DNA of 64,000 nucleotides from Amoebidium appalachense (lineage: Eukaryota > Ichthyosporea). The position numbers were made by a program, and so were the translations under genes. Within the stretch, counting starts at the first letter, position 1; every line of letters begins with the position of its first letter. Shown piece by piece: positions 38,031-62,848 of the stretch. The stretch covers positions 7,998,001-8,062,000 of the forward strand of contig CAVNZM010000007.1 of NCBI GenBank assembly GCA_963693365.1, read 5' to 3'. Below the pieces are notes generated by a model. The model was not told the origin of the DNA and did not search any database. It saw only the letters and a program-made list of their open reading frames with translations.

Positions 38031-38505
38031 CTCATGATGCAGAGAGACATGTACTCTGAGAGACGCACAAGTAACGCAGCGGCCTCCGCGGCGAGTCTGA
38101 GCGGAGGCCATGGCGCCAGGCCAGGCCTGCAATGCCAAAGGTACCGGAGTACAGTAGCTACCATTGGCAAGCAAACTGAGGTGGAAATCGATTCAGATAA
38201 GAGTTACATACGGACGAAGAAGTGTGGAAAAAAGTTCTCACAGCAACAGAGCTTTTTACACGACTCATGATGCAGAGAGACATGTAGCCTACTGTGAAAG
38301 ACACACAAATTAAACGCAAGAGGACCTGGTACGTCTGCAGTTCTCGAACGACTAAACCTACTAGTATTGTGGGCCATGGGGCCTGCATGCATCCAAAGGT
38401 GGAGTACACTACCAAGAAAAGTGATACAAGGCGGATATCGATTCAGATGCAACACATTCAGTGACAAGATACTATGACGAAAAATTGTGTTCTCACAGCA
38501 ACAGA
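38031..38505. repeat. Degenerate ~233-255-bp tandem duplication
   Basis: CTCATGATGCAGAGAGACAT starts both units (38031 and 38264). Both end with a TTCTCACAGCAACAGA string (38235 and 38490), and both contain GATTCAGAT and GGCCATGG/GGCC motifs in the same order. Confidence 0.75.
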
Positions 38506-38519
38506 TCTAGAGCTTCAAC

Positions 38520-39017
38520 ACCGGACATGTAGCGGACGCAAGGATTCGTTATTTCAGTGTACCTGTGGTGCGGGGGCACCCGGCTGCCCGGTGGTAACTG
38601 ACTGAAGGTGTCCCACACAGCTGCAGCCGCTCGGAACCTCGCCTTCTCTCTGTCAAATTGCTAATAACCTTGCCCTATTCACGCTTTATTAGGGAATTTC
38701 TGTGACACAAAACAGTGTAAACACGTTTGCATAATTGATGAAAGAATGGTGCCCGCAATGCGTGACTTGGCCAACTATTCACGCCAGCCGTCGCCCTTTA
38801 GTCCAACCAATCAAATCAAAGATGATAAAGGCACTCTAACCAATTATAACCTTCCACTCCAGTGTGGCTGAGTGTGCTGTCCACGCCACATTCCTAAGGA
38901 AATATTTTAGCACGACTAAGAACGACATTTCCGCGGATCATTGGTGCGGTATATTATCCCCTTTCCTCGTGTACATGATCATAGAGGAAGCTCTATGCAA
39001 GAATCATATATATATAT

Positions 39018-39051
<34 letters not shown>

Positions 39052-39985
39052 ATTTTTGTTTGTGTATCACTAATGCAGCTATTCCGTTTTACGGACACCT
39101 CCACGGCCAACCAGATCTAGATCTGGCTGATATGCCACTCTCAGACTTTCGAGCTCCGCTGCTAAATATACGCATGCCCATGATAAGATAGTATCGATAG
39201 CACACTGCACAGAGGCTCCTATTAAAAGGCTCATTCAAGTATGTATTGTGAGCATATATTACTTTTCTATGTCCATACCACCATTTGTTTGTAGCTGCTT
39301 TCCGCAATTACGTTCTCTTGGTGATTTGTATTTATTGCAGACCCTGTGAACCACGCACGGCTTTTCAACATACACATATTCGTACTCAAATAGCATTGGA
39401 TAAATTTGCATTCCAAACGTTACAAAGTGAGTAGTTTAGCATGGCAACTCGTAACTTCGTATATATGCTAACATGACTCACAGAAAGCTAGAGCAATATA
39501 TATACAGGTGAAAATTTCCAAAAGAGCTGTTGGGTTGATTCCCCTTGTTGCTGATCACTTTCCATTTGCTATGTAGTTGCTTGCTTAGTACATGTATGTA
39601 CACCCTGTGCCTATCAACAAAGCATGGGTAGCGGACACATCGTCAATTTAGTCCGGAGGAGGGCAAAACTTTTCAATCGTCGTTTGGGGACGGTGGTAAA
39701 AAACCGCCGTGTGCTAAAACGATCACGGTGCCTGGCCAGCCAGCCACAGGGTACACTGATGTGCGGCTAATTTGACTTCAATTCAGGACACTTGCCTCTA
39801 AGTAGAAACGCATTTAGGCCTATATGGAAGAAGATGAAGTGATTGCTGATGAAACTTCCTTCGGGTGAGGCTCGCGAATCACGCGGCCAGCTGCACTGTG
39901 AATTCGTTATAATGATTGGCAGGAATGTTTGCATGAGTATGAATGAGAGCCAGGCACGTGTGCACCTGATTTACCCTCCTCTAAC
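38520..39985. other. AT-richer spacer upstream of the PDR gene
   Basis: Contains a (TA)n microsatellite at about 39006-39051, three CCAAT boxes near 38808-38850, and mostly unique sequence. No exon was recognised. The lack of poly-G/C here sets it apart from the rest of the window. Confidence 0.5.
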
Positions 39986-39990
39986 CCGGC

Positions 39991-40725
39991 TATAAAACCC
40001 ATATTCACGGCGAATTTTAGTCACTCGGTCGCCCACGTTACTCGACTGAGCACACGATGGTCTAAAACTTATGAAAGGTCGCTTATTCCTGTTAAAATTT
40101 AAACAAAGGGAAACGGATAATTGAACAACTCCAATAATTAGGCTCAACAGTTCTGGGCTTCTAAGGTAAGCACGCATAGTCACCTTTCGCGCACACCAGG
40201 AGTGTATGTGTTTTATGTAAAGTAGATAGTTGGATTGTTTTTCTGCAGAGGTTGGGGGATCAATTGTTTACGAGTATTTTGTTTGCATTTTCCTTATTTT
40301 CTTCTGCTTAAGAAGTGTGAAAGTATCTGGTGAACGTTTTCACTACTACGGTGGTGTTGCAGGAAAAAATAGTCTACAGAAAAAGTGGTCTCTGTTTCTG
40401 GATAGTAAAAAACTGGAAACTGTTCGTGCAAGGGGTGTTTTGAATTAGCCCGAGGCTCTGACGGTTACGTCACTCAAGAGTCATATTTCCTTAGTGATTC
40501 TGTCTTTCGGGTTGTTGTTGTTGTTTATGGTTTCACATTTTGACTTTCTATTTGGAAAGGACACACTTTAAGGAACTCTGCTTGGAAAACGAACTGCTTG
40601 CCTGTTTACGCATGTTCGGATGCAAACATGATGTTTATGTGACTTCTATGTACGCTCAACATTTGTGTGAACTTCAACCCTTTTCTATTTGCCAACTCCC
40701 CTCTCCCCCCGCCCCCCCTCCCCCC

Positions 40726-40775
<50 letters not shown>

Positions 40776-41133
40776 ACACACACGTGGGCACAGTCAACCG
40801 CCCAGGTGGGTTTCTGCAGAAAAGGAGTAGGAAATGAGATAATACCCAGCAAATGATTCCAGTTTGAATCTTTGTTGTTGCTTGAACACTTCTTGCCTCG
40901 TGTTCTCCATTTCCAATTAGCAAGGAAGTTGCGACACCCCAAGTTTTTCTGCTCAAAGTGTATATGTTACAGTTTGGTTTCTACCTTTTCCCATACTGCT
41001 GTGATTTGCTCATCTACCCCATAACAAACTATCCCATTGGAACAGAACCAGCACCAATCTTCCCCTGTGTGCACAAACCAAGAAAACCTTTCTTGATTTT
41101 GCATACCAACCACGGTTTCTCTTCTTCACGCAG
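39991..41133 (+). promoter_or_regulatory. TATA box and 5'UTR intron of the PDR gene
   Basis: GGCTATAAAACCC places a TATA box at 39991-39997, predicting a transcript start near 40,020. A strong donor follows (CTAAG|GTAAGC at 40165/40166), and a strong acceptor (TTCTTCACGCAG) ends at 41133, five nt before the PDR start codon. I infer a non-coding first exon (about 40,020-40,165) and a 968-nt 5'UTR intron. That intron holds a C-run and (CA)n at 40720-40783. Confidence 0.5.
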
Positions 41134-41138
41134 GCAAC

Positions 41139-53910
<12,772 letters not shown>

Positions 53911-54198
53911 ATTTGCCATTTATGGAGATGTTTCCTTATATGGTTAATGTATCCCCTTTTGTTGGTGGATGATGTGGAGGGTTTGCGAGAGATGGCATGC
54001 GGAATGCGACAGGAATTTGGTGGAGCATGCGGAGGTTTTAGTTGCATGTTCTTGTGTTGCACCTCCTTGTGCAACGCTGTATATCTGAATCAAAATATAG
54101 TTAACATGACAGAAGGATTTTATTTTTGCTTATTTGAATAGCTGATACATTACTGACAGTACAGCTCTGCTCATGTTGCGGTCTAAAGCATGTGGGTT

Positions 54199-54204
54199 AA
54201 TAAA
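54199..54204 (+). terminator. AATAAA polyadenylation signal, PDR gene
   Basis: First perfect AATAAA after the PDR stop codon, about 290 nt downstream, in AT-rich sequence. Confidence 0.5.
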
Positions 54205-54963
54205 TATATTTGTATCTGATTTATGCATGAAGTTGATAGTGGATATATACTCCAGTCTTGGGTGTATATGTGGTGTAAACGGTACGTATACACGTAGGAA
54301 CCACGGTGCCGCCAATAAGGTTCGGTCATTAATTTTCAGTAGTGGGCAGGTTCCCTAACTTTAATTCTGTACATGTGCTCGGCCTAGTGCTATGGTTTTC
54401 GGACGAGCTCTTGATAATATAAAATAAACTCCATTCAGCATCCATGTTGCACCTCTCCTACCAGTAATCCTTTGAAGCTCCCTATTACGCAACCAAGCAT
54501 CATTCACTCTTACATACTTACACACTTTAAAAAAAAACCTTATCCCCCACACAAGCACTTGGCGTGTGCTGGCCCCTGTACCCTGCCCTGCACCCTGCAC
54601 AATGCACGCAAAATGCTACACATGTCTAGGCTAGGTGATGCATATGCTATGAGGTGCCAACTACTAGTGTTTTAGCCCGCATTTTATAAGTGTACACTGC
54701 AGCTGGGTGGCGAGGTGAAATCCTTTTTTAGTTTAGAGACCATGAAGTATTAGAGGAGACTTCAGTTTAATCGTCGTCAGTACATCTTGTATATATCTTA
54801 AAAAAAACTGCGCCGCGGTGGTTACCGTATTGGTCGTTGTTTTTATTTTTCATTTTGTGTTTTTTCTTTTTTCTTTTCTTTCTTTCTTTCTTTCTTTTTT
54901 CCTTTTTTTATTTGGTGGCGGGTGGGTGGTTAGGTGGGTGGGTGGGTGGGTGGGTGGGTGGGT

Positions 54964-55035
<72 letters not shown>

Positions 55036-55659
55036 AAGGTAGGCAGGGAACGGCACAAATTTGCTGTGGGTGCAGGTGGACCAGGTGGTATGCTGTCGTC
55101 GTCGTGCCTGCACGTGTGTGTGTTGAGAGTGTGGATGGTAATAATCATTATTGATTGTGTGTGTGTGATGGGGGGAAAGGTGCCGGGGGAGGGGGGGGGG
55201 GGGGGGGGGGGAGGGGGGGACTGAATATTGGGCCACGACCAGAGGGTGTATATGCCCACGTAAGCACTTGGGGAGGCAGGAGTTGGGGTGGGGGGGGGGG
55301 GTAGCTTGATTCAGAAGAGGCCTGATAAAATATCCATTTATTCGAATTCTATGTGAATTCTATCTCTCAGGACTTGAATAACGTGTTCAGAGTAGTAATC
55401 TGAATAATAAATACTCCCCGTGCATCCTTCAATTTTCAATCAAATTCTCCAGGGAAACGTTTAGAAATTCAGAGTACCGAAATTTGTTCAAGTTTAAATG
55501 AAATTCCGCAAGAATTATTACGGTGCCCTACTACATGCTGTAATCATATATCGCAGAAAGCAGCCTCACGGAACAACTTGAAGGATTCCAATCTCTGGAC
55601 CTGCATTGACAACTACATGTACATGGTCGCACATACACACCACTTGTGGCCATGAATGC
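54205..55659. other. Intergenic, no gene seen; G-quadruplex-prone block
   Basis: Mostly unique sequence. At 54918-55034, (GGGT)n passes into (GT)n and then a G41 run. A further G-rich block lies at 55185-55218. No exon was recognised. Confidence 0.55.
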
Positions 55660-56094
55660 TCACATCAAAACAGCAGCAATAAACGAAGCTACTGTCCCGG
55701 CAACATTTGCTGTTGCAGCACCACCGTTAGCAGTCCTGCGGCTGGCTTTCTGAGGGCCAGGAGGCACAGACGCCAGAACATGATTACACCTCTTGCACTT
55801 GTGGTTGGCCCATTTCCCCTTCCACGTCACCCCTTTGAGTGCTCTGGAGTTAGATGAAGGTGCCACAACTGGCTCGTTGCTGAGAACAACCAGTGTGCTG
55901 TCTGTTGTGTTGCACCGTGGGCAGGTGACGGTGCAGCTTTCACGAGCGGTGATGAGTTTTGGCGATGGGGCCCGGGGTGACGTAGGGGCTTGTCGAGGAC
56001 TAGTCAGAGAGGTGTAGGCAGGAGGGGAGGTGGAAGAAATAGGCTCGCTGGAAGCGTATGGTGGCGGCGCCTCACCGGTGATTGTGGAAGCCAT
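55660..56094 (-). CDS. Small PPxY / zinc-knuckle protein resembling LITAF
   Basis: A single exon of 144 aa with a good start context (AAAAAATGG). The N-terminal 45 residues are rich in Pro, Ser and Thr, with PPPY (11-14) and PPAY motifs, which bind WW domains. A CPRC knuckle (about 59-62) and an HKCKRCN knuckle (about 98-104) are 35 residues apart, with the second in the LITAF pattern H-x-C-x-x-C-N-x-x-L. In true LITAF/SIMPLE proteins the stretch between the knuckles is a hydrophobic membrane insert. Here it is polar (KGVTWKGKW), and a short hydrophobic segment sits at the extreme C-terminus instead (ANVAGTVASFIAAVLM). It could be a tail-anchored or cytosolic zinc-ribbon adaptor. LITAF kinship is inferred from motif layout only. 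Confidence 0.6.
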   Translation of the reverse strand: MASTITGEAPPPYASSEPISSTSPPAYTSLTSPRQAPTSPRAPSPKLITARESCTVTCPRCNTTDSTLVVLSNEPVVAPSSNSRALKGVTWKGKWANHKCKRCNHVLASVPPGPQKASRRTANGGAATANVAGTVASFIAAVLM

Positions 56095-56337
56095 TTTTTT
56101 GAGAAGTTAGAAGGTGTGTGAAGCTTGTTTTTTTGTGCCCAAGAGGTGGCTGGCGGCAGTTCTCTTTTGAACTTGGATCTGCGGTGAGCTCTAACGCTAG
56201 ATCAAACAGATCGTTAGAAGTTTCTTGCGTCACGATCCATGAATCAGATGTCTTTAAAAATAACCAAGTTAAGCTACAATTATCATATATAGTACAATAT
56301 GCAGTTGATTGGTTCAGTAAAATGTCGATCTATTCTG

Positions 56338-56377
56338 TGACGTCATCTCTTCCGTGGCCCTGCCGCCAGTTTGGCGC
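56338..56377. promoter_or_regulatory. CRE and E2F-like sites upstream of the zinc-knuckle gene
   Basis: A perfect TGACGTCA (56338-56345) and TTTGGCGC (56370-56377, E2F consensus type) lie about 245-280 nt upstream of the start codon. An ATTGG/CCAAT-type string lies at about 56308. Confidence 0.4.
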
Positions 56378-56477
56378 GCGGGACGCCAGCAAGCGCATCT
56401 GCTGATCCCGAGTCTGCTGGGCCACGTGTAACGAGACGGACTGAGCTCGGTGAGAGCTGAGCTCGAGGTGTGTGGGT

Positions 56478-56543
56478 GTGAGTGGGTGAGTGAGTGAGTG
56501 AGTGAGTTAGTGAGTTAGTGAGTGAGTGAGTGAGTGAGTGAGT

Positions 56544-56574
<31 letters not shown>

Positions 56575-57175
56575 GGGGGGGGGGGGAGAGCAAGAGAGAT
56601 AGAGAGAGAGAGAGGGAAGGAGAGAAAGAGAGAGAGAGAGGAAGAGAGAGTGTGCGTGCGTGTATGCGTGTGTGCGTGCGTGTGTGTGTGCGCGCGTGTG
56701 TGTGCACGTGTACATGTGTGTACATGTGTGTGTGTGTGTGCGTGTGTGTGTGTATTTTTGTGTGTCAGTGTGTGTATGTGTGTGTGTGTGTGGGGTGTGT
56801 GTGCGTGTCTGTGCGTTTGTGTGTGTGAGCTCAGTCAAGGTGTGTATGTGCATGTGTGCGCGCGTGTGTGCGCGCGCGCATGTGTGTGTGCGTCACGGTA
56901 CGCGCGCGTGCGTGTCACGGTGTGTGTGTGCGCGCGCCAGCGCGCATGTGTGTGAGAGTATGTGTGTGTGTGGTGTGACTGCGTGTGTGCGTGCGTGCTT
57001 GTGCATGCCTGTACAATTGACAATGTGTGCGTGTATGCTCGAGTGCCTATGCGTGCGCGCACATGTGTCTGTTGTGTGTGTGTGTGTGTGCATGGTGTAT
57101 GTGTGTTTTTTTTTGTGTGTGTGTGTGTGTGCGCGCGCGCGCGTGTGTGTGCATGTGTGTGTGTGTTGGGGCAGG
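56478..57175. repeat. (GTGA)n, (GA)n, G-run and GT/GC-rich array
   Basis: (GTGA)n with GTTA variants at 56478-56546, (GA)n and a G-run at 56546-56586, (GA)n to 56650, then GT-rich degenerate sequence with CG runs to 57175. Confidence 0.85.
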
Positions 57176-57766
57176 TGACCTGGGGACTCGCGATCCTGGC
57201 CTCTGAGCCTCAACCTTTCTCATAAACCGGGTTTGATATGCAAAAGTAGCTCACAGAACTACACTTTCCGGCAGGCTACGTGCCTCAGCGCACATAATAT
57301 TGATTTGATATGTATTGATTCGGATTATTAAGAGCATTATATAAAAGGCGTTAAGGGTAGGAACATCGATAGATACCTCCAAATTAAATAGGACCCCTGG
57401 TCCCATAATGACCTATTCACAAACACAAGATTCGATACAAGCGTTTTGCACTGAACTAGCTCAGCGTACATGTGCGGCAATCTCATATAATAAACCGAAT
57501 ACCGTGATCTTTCGATCAGGTCATGACAGCAACACCACCGGCCAACAGAACACAATTCCTTCATGCAATCCATCTCACACCCGATTAAGCGCCCAATATA
57601 TTTCACAACGGCTATGAAGCACGTATCGCAAATTCTACATCATCAGGAAACACAGTTACTTTATACAAAAAAAAAAGAAAAAAAAAAAAAAAAAAAAAAA
57701 AAAGACAAGAATAAAAGGGAAAAAAGGGTTAGAACAAGAACCGATATCACCGATACATCTTTGCAC

Positions 57767-59639
57767 TCACATGCACGTAGCCAAAATCACCAGCAGTCCG
57801 GCCACCACACTCACCATCAGTGTGGGCCGGTTATTGCTCCCAGCTGACGAGTGACTTGGGCTAGCAGACTGCGTGGCAGGGGTAGGGGCGCTAGTTGAAG
57901 TGGCGGGGGTTGGTTTAACGGAGCCAGATGATTGGCTACTTTGGTTACTAGCAGATGTCTGTGCTTGTGAGGTCGGTGTGTTAGATGGTGATGTTGTGCC
58001 TGTAGCAGAAGTGGAGGAGCTAGCTGGGTTGGGAGATTGCGAGGTGGGGGTAGGGGTGGGAGAGGGGGGAGTGGTGAGCGTAGTTGTAGGCGTGGGTGAA
58101 ATGGTATCGGAACCGGGGGTGGGTGTCGACGTCTTGGGAATAATGCACTGTTTGGGATTAACCCCGGCAGGCCGCGTTGCCGGATTGCCGCACGAATCCT
58201 TGTACACACTGGAGTCGTACCCAGTGATGTTCACCTCCCAGCCTGTAAAAGTGAAGAGGGTATTTATGTTTGCGTCCTGCTGATTAGGCACCGTCATACG
58301 AACCGTCCCCTCGTTGTTCACCAAAGTGTCAATTTGGGTAGCGTCAATAGTGGTCTTGTTAGTGGGAAAATAGTCGTTGGGATATTTGAAAACACATGTG
58401 CCAATGAAATAATTGAAAAAGAAAAACCCCACCCAATCGACAGCGGCGCTTCGTGCCTCCTCTGGTGTCTGTGGGTTTTTCACAGGTGTGCTTGTGTATG
58501 TCCACTCGATATCTACCGTATACCCAATTTTCGTGGGGACAAAAACCTGGGCCTGAGCCAACGTTACGCCCGTTGAGTTATTTGTAGCACCCGAAGTGAT
58601 GGGGTATACCGTGCTGGCTTCGACCACATTTTTCTTCTGGTCCATAATGCTGATTTTGATGTTCTGTTGGGGTTTTTCCCGTATGAGTCAGTAAAAGACC
58701 AGAATATAGTAGCTCTCCAGGATAGAACTGGCACGTTTAACCACTATATAGTGTACACAAAAACACGCACATTCGTGTTTTGCATGCCACGTGCCGCTGT
58801 TCCCTCCCCCCCCCCCCCCCCCCCCTCCCAAACCACCACCACCACACACACATACACCCGCCCCCTTCCGCTCCTGCCACCCACCTTTGCCCCCTCCAAT
58901 ACCCCCCCCCCCCTCCCCCCCCCCCCCCCCCCCCCCAAAAAAAATAAAAAACAAAACAAAAAAAAAACACCTTCCTAAGTCCGATCGATATCCCCATAAC
59001 CCTTCCCAGCCCCCCTTTTACTCCCCTCCCCTCCCCCCCCCCCCCCCCCCCTTTCCCCCTTTTCCTCATCCTCCCCCCTCCCCCTCCCCCTCCCCCCCCC
59101 CCCCCCCAAAAAAAAAAAAAAGAAAAAAGAAAAAAACGTGTATGCACCACCAAATCGGCCTCTCGAATGCACTTAGGTTGCCGCCACTAACAAGCATAAC
59201 TAATATTAGACACACATGTCAACACACCGACACAAGGAACAGTCCAGACATGAGACACCTTGCAGGACACCACACATACATTGCGGTCACGCACACACAG
59301 GCGCGCGCGCGCGTGCGCCATACACACATTAACCACCACACACGCGCGCAAGCACGAGCGCACACACAAACACACACATGTGCACACACACACACACACA
59401 CACACACCACACACACAAAAGCAGGCAAAGGGGGAGAAAGAAAGTCTGGAGAGTCAAAGAGGGAGATAACTGGGGAGATTGCCTTGGAGCAAGCACAAGG
59501 CCACGGACCTCACAACCGTGCACACACACTCACGCGCGCACGCACACACACACACTCACATGCACACGCACACACACGCACGCGCGCGCGCACACACACA
59601 CACACACGCACGCACGCACACACACACGCACGCGCGGGT

Positions 59640-59709
<70 letters not shown>

Positions 59710-60643
59710 GAAGATAATCCAAACAAATTCGAAACTCTTTAACATACCGAGCAACGCAGCGGGTCAGAAACCACCTAGGAATGTGAAAAAGACTTCATTG
59801 CCGAGCGTAGAAGGGAACAACACATTGAGAGTTCACCGGCTATTAGCGTCTGAAAATGTGAGCGGAAGCTAACAACAAAAAGAAAATGCCATACTGTGTG
59901 TAAGTATGTAGGTGTATGTGGAAGTGGGGCTGTAACGGAATCCCTCGAGCACGTGTGTGCTTGTGCCTATAAACAAATAATTGTGTTTGTGTATACGTGT
60001 GGATAATTGGGAAATTGTGTTTCTTTGCTTGTGTGTGTTTGTTGGAGGGAGAGATACAGGAGGGGAGGACCCCAGGAGAGAGGGGATTGATGTTGATGTG
60101 AAATACCTGGCCTGCAATGTATCGAAGCTTAAGAAATCCCATTATAAATCACGTGGAAAGTGTGGTCTCCAAAAGCAAAACTCTAGCGAGTAAAGGGACC
60201 AAACAACCCACACTACCTGTATACACAGACTGAATTTAAAAAGGAGCTAAAAAGCAGTCGCCAAATATAACCCTTCTCGATTTCTGTAACAATACTGTTT
60301 GGTTTTCAGCAAAATTCGCTTGGCCATCCACAAATTTTAAAACTAATCGTGTTCAAACGCGGGTAACTCTACTAATACGCAACACCAACGTTGACACAAC
60401 CACAGACACGCATACTCTAACCCAAAACATATAACATTGACACACACACACGGTTTTAATTAGCCACAAGCTCTGAGTTCAAAACAAACACAAGCACAAA
60501 CAGTGCAAATCCACAAAACCCACCTCCAGAGTATGACCGTAAATCTTCCGACACCGGTCAGCCGGGTCCCCTGCAGCCTCCACAACGCCTGCACACATAG
60601 CGGCCACTGTGGCCACCGCTGCAGCCACCAAACATGTCTTCAT
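57767..60643 (-). CDS. Secreted Ser/Thr/Pro-rich protein with GPI-type tail
   Basis: Two exons are well supported. Exon 1 (60643-60524, 40 codons, phase 0) encodes a signal peptide: MKTC, then an Ala/Val-rich core, with likely cleavage after GVVEA or A. It ends at donor CTGGAG|GTGGGT. The last exon (58663-57767, after acceptor CCCAACAG, phase 0) encodes 298 aa: a Cys-containing extracellular-looking region with N-glycosylation sites (NNST, NKT, NIT), then about 120 residues rich in Ser, Thr and Pro, then a small-residue hinge and the hydrophobic end [17 protein letters not shown], typical of GPI-anchor signals. A 21-nt micro-exon (60127-60107, LRYIAGQ; TTAAG acceptor, CAG|GTATTT donor) fits between them in phase and would give LRYIAGQ-NIKISI, a likely beta strand; it is uncertain. 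It is probably a cell-surface or wall mannoprotein-like protein. The family was not recognised. Confidence 0.62.
58800..59135. repeat. C-runs ending in A-runs within the intron of the secreted-protein gene
   Basis: Poly-C tracts at 58804-58828, 58902-58936, 59029-59052 and 59083-59107. Two of them end directly in poly-A (58937 and 59108), again the C-then-A order. Confidence 0.85.
59285..59710. repeat. (CA)n and (CG)n arrays
   Basis: CA-rich sequence with (CG)n at 59301-59312 and 59579-59592, and (CA)n at about 59640-59706. It is alternating purine-pyrimidine and so Z-DNA-prone. Confidence 0.85.
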
Positions 60644-60659
60644 TTTCTCTCCTATTACT

Positions 60660-61300
60660 TTCAACCTTCAAAAGACTGATATTGTTTGTGTTGTGTTGCG
60701 ATGTTGAACTGTGAGCGATTGGAGGTGTGCATGCCGTTTTACACAGCAACGCACAGATGCCAACGGGGGTTTAAAATAAATCACAACAATGCATGGCAAG
60801 ATGGGAAATGGGGTTGACTCTAGGCTATATATGTAGTAGTTGTAGCGTGCATAAAAACAGAGTTTATACTATCAATCATGTCTGTATATATGTTAGCTAA
60901 TAGCTGCTAATAGCTCACACTGTACCAAACTGTCCACACCAATAAATTATCCGTTAGGCTGTTAGCAGTTCTGAAATTCGATTCTTATGAGTAGGGGTTC
61001 AAGTCTATGGGAATCAATTACATCCAATCAGATGAAATATGTCATCTATTGGCCCTTCTCTAGATCTAGGGCTCCTGCATAGCTGTATGCATATCGTAAG
61101 TCATAAGTTCTTAAGGTAATGTATTGTGAAGCTCAAATATACGTTACACCTTGATAAGATTTATTTTTTCAATCTCCACATATCAAATCGGAGCTAGTAT
61201 GTATGTGTGTTTACTGCATAGTGCGGTCTTGCCGGTGGGGACGTCCCCACCCGCGCGGGCCAGGGCCGAATTAGATCCGCGCATTTGGTTGGCGGTATCC
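60660..61300. other. Intergenic, no gene seen
   Basis: AT-rich unique sequence upstream of the secreted-protein gene. GGGGACGTCCCC near 61238 is a 12-bp palindrome. No exon was recognised. Confidence 0.5.
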
Positions 61301-62599
61301 TGGTTAGCCATTCTACGAAGGAGAGACTATGATCCGTGACTCCAGACTGACCGACACCGATCCTTTATTTGCCGGGATAATCAAGAGTGTCGGAGTATCC
61401 GCCGATCCGGATATTCATTCCGACCGTACACCCCCCCCCCCCGGGAGAAAGCTTCGTCCCTGAAGCTTACCGGAGAGATGATGTTGTGTTGCCCATTTTT
61501 TTTTTTTGGCATGTGTGCTTTTGTGGACTAGTATCCTGTCTGTTGCAACTAGATCTGTTCAATGCAATGAGAGTGGCGAGTGCGGTTTTTGTACAGGGGT
61601 TCGCACTGTTCCCTGGGTTTTGAAAGGGGAAACACTCTCAGAAAACTCCTCAGGGCTTTTACGTTTCCTTAGCCCCCACGTGTGCTTTTGTGCACGGACA
61701 AACCATATGGCTACTAGCTCAGCTAGCCACCAGAGAGCGGGTGTGTATGCGATTTTATGGCTTGTCTCTTGTATGACTCATTCCATGTGTTGTGTCCGTG
61801 GTAATGGCTAACTGGTTGCAGGCAGGCATGTGGAACGGACATTTGTGCTTTCAGTGAAGCAGTGCACGTGAATTTATGCGTGCAGTGGTTGTTGCGTTTG
61901 CACCTAACACCTTACACGTTGCGCCTTTACATTTGCATCGTTAAATCATTGGAAGTTGTACGTTGTGTTTGTGCATACTGCGAGGCGCCGTTTGGGTCGT
62001 CCTTCACAGCTGCGTAACGCCTTTGTGCGTTTGTAAGACTTCTTTTGCCTTTTCAATGCTCGTGCAAGTACGTTTCATGCAAAGCATCAGTTGTTCAAGC
62101 AACAACACGATGTGCTGGTATGGTTTTGTATGCAGTCATTGTAAAGATCATCAACCAGCGATTTTCGTTTTTGCATGTGCATGTGTCTCATGCGTGCCCG
62201 TGCCGCATAACGTTATGCAGTTATTGCAGTGGGCCGTGTGTAGTGGAATGGTCAGTTAGTGCAGAGTGTTGCACATGACGCGTGGAGTAGCACAGAGATG
62301 GAGTGCCGTAGCTGTAACCATCTTGAAGTGCAGATCTTGAGGTTGTTGGTGTGGAAGCGTTTCTTGACGTTCAATGTTGCTGGGCGGTGTGCCGTCACGT
62401 AGGGTGGGCGGGTGGGTAGTTGTTGGAGGTGCAGAATCTTTCCATTTACTCTCTGGTTACCATCTACGAAGGAGAGACTATGATCCTATCTCCGTGACTC
62501 CAGACTGACCGACACCGCGGTCTGTCCGATCCTTTATTTGCCGGGATATTTAAGAGTGTCGGGATATCCGCCAATCCGGATATTCATTCCGACCGTACA
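61301..62599. mobile_element. Pair of TG...CA direct repeats flanking 1.0 kb (TRIM/LTR-like candidate)
   Basis: A 130-bp copy (61301-61430) and a 146-bp copy (62454-62599) both start TGGTTA and end CGACCGTACA. They share most of their sequence, including ACGAAGGAGAGACTATGATC and CGGATATTCATTCCGACC. Copy 2 has two short insertions (about 7 and 10 nt). TG...CA ends and a short non-coding interior suggest a terminal-repeat retrotransposon in miniature, with a C/G-run beside copy 1 that could be a polypurine tract in minus orientation. No primer-binding site or target duplication was found. Confidence 0.45.
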
Positions 62600-62848
62600 A
62601 GAGCGTCAGTGGCCATGCGGCCTCCAACGGTCACCAGGAATCGCGGACCCGGTGCGGTTCTAAGTTGATACGTTGAAGTTGGGTGACTCCGGGTTTCACA
62701 TAACTCAATTGGTTTGCATTCTTTATTCCTTACCTGCCAGAGGCTCAGGCTTTATCCTTATCTGCAAATACGGTAATAATTTTAAAACAAAGAACATAAG
62801 AAAGGAAGATCTTACAATTGAACATGAATTCAAGCAGTCGAGAAAGTA

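Noticed and set aside
54918-55034. (GGGT)n as an interstitial telomere
   Set aside because: The units are GGGT passing into GT and poly-G, without a TTAGGG-type hexamer. It is better explained as another G-rich microsatellite.
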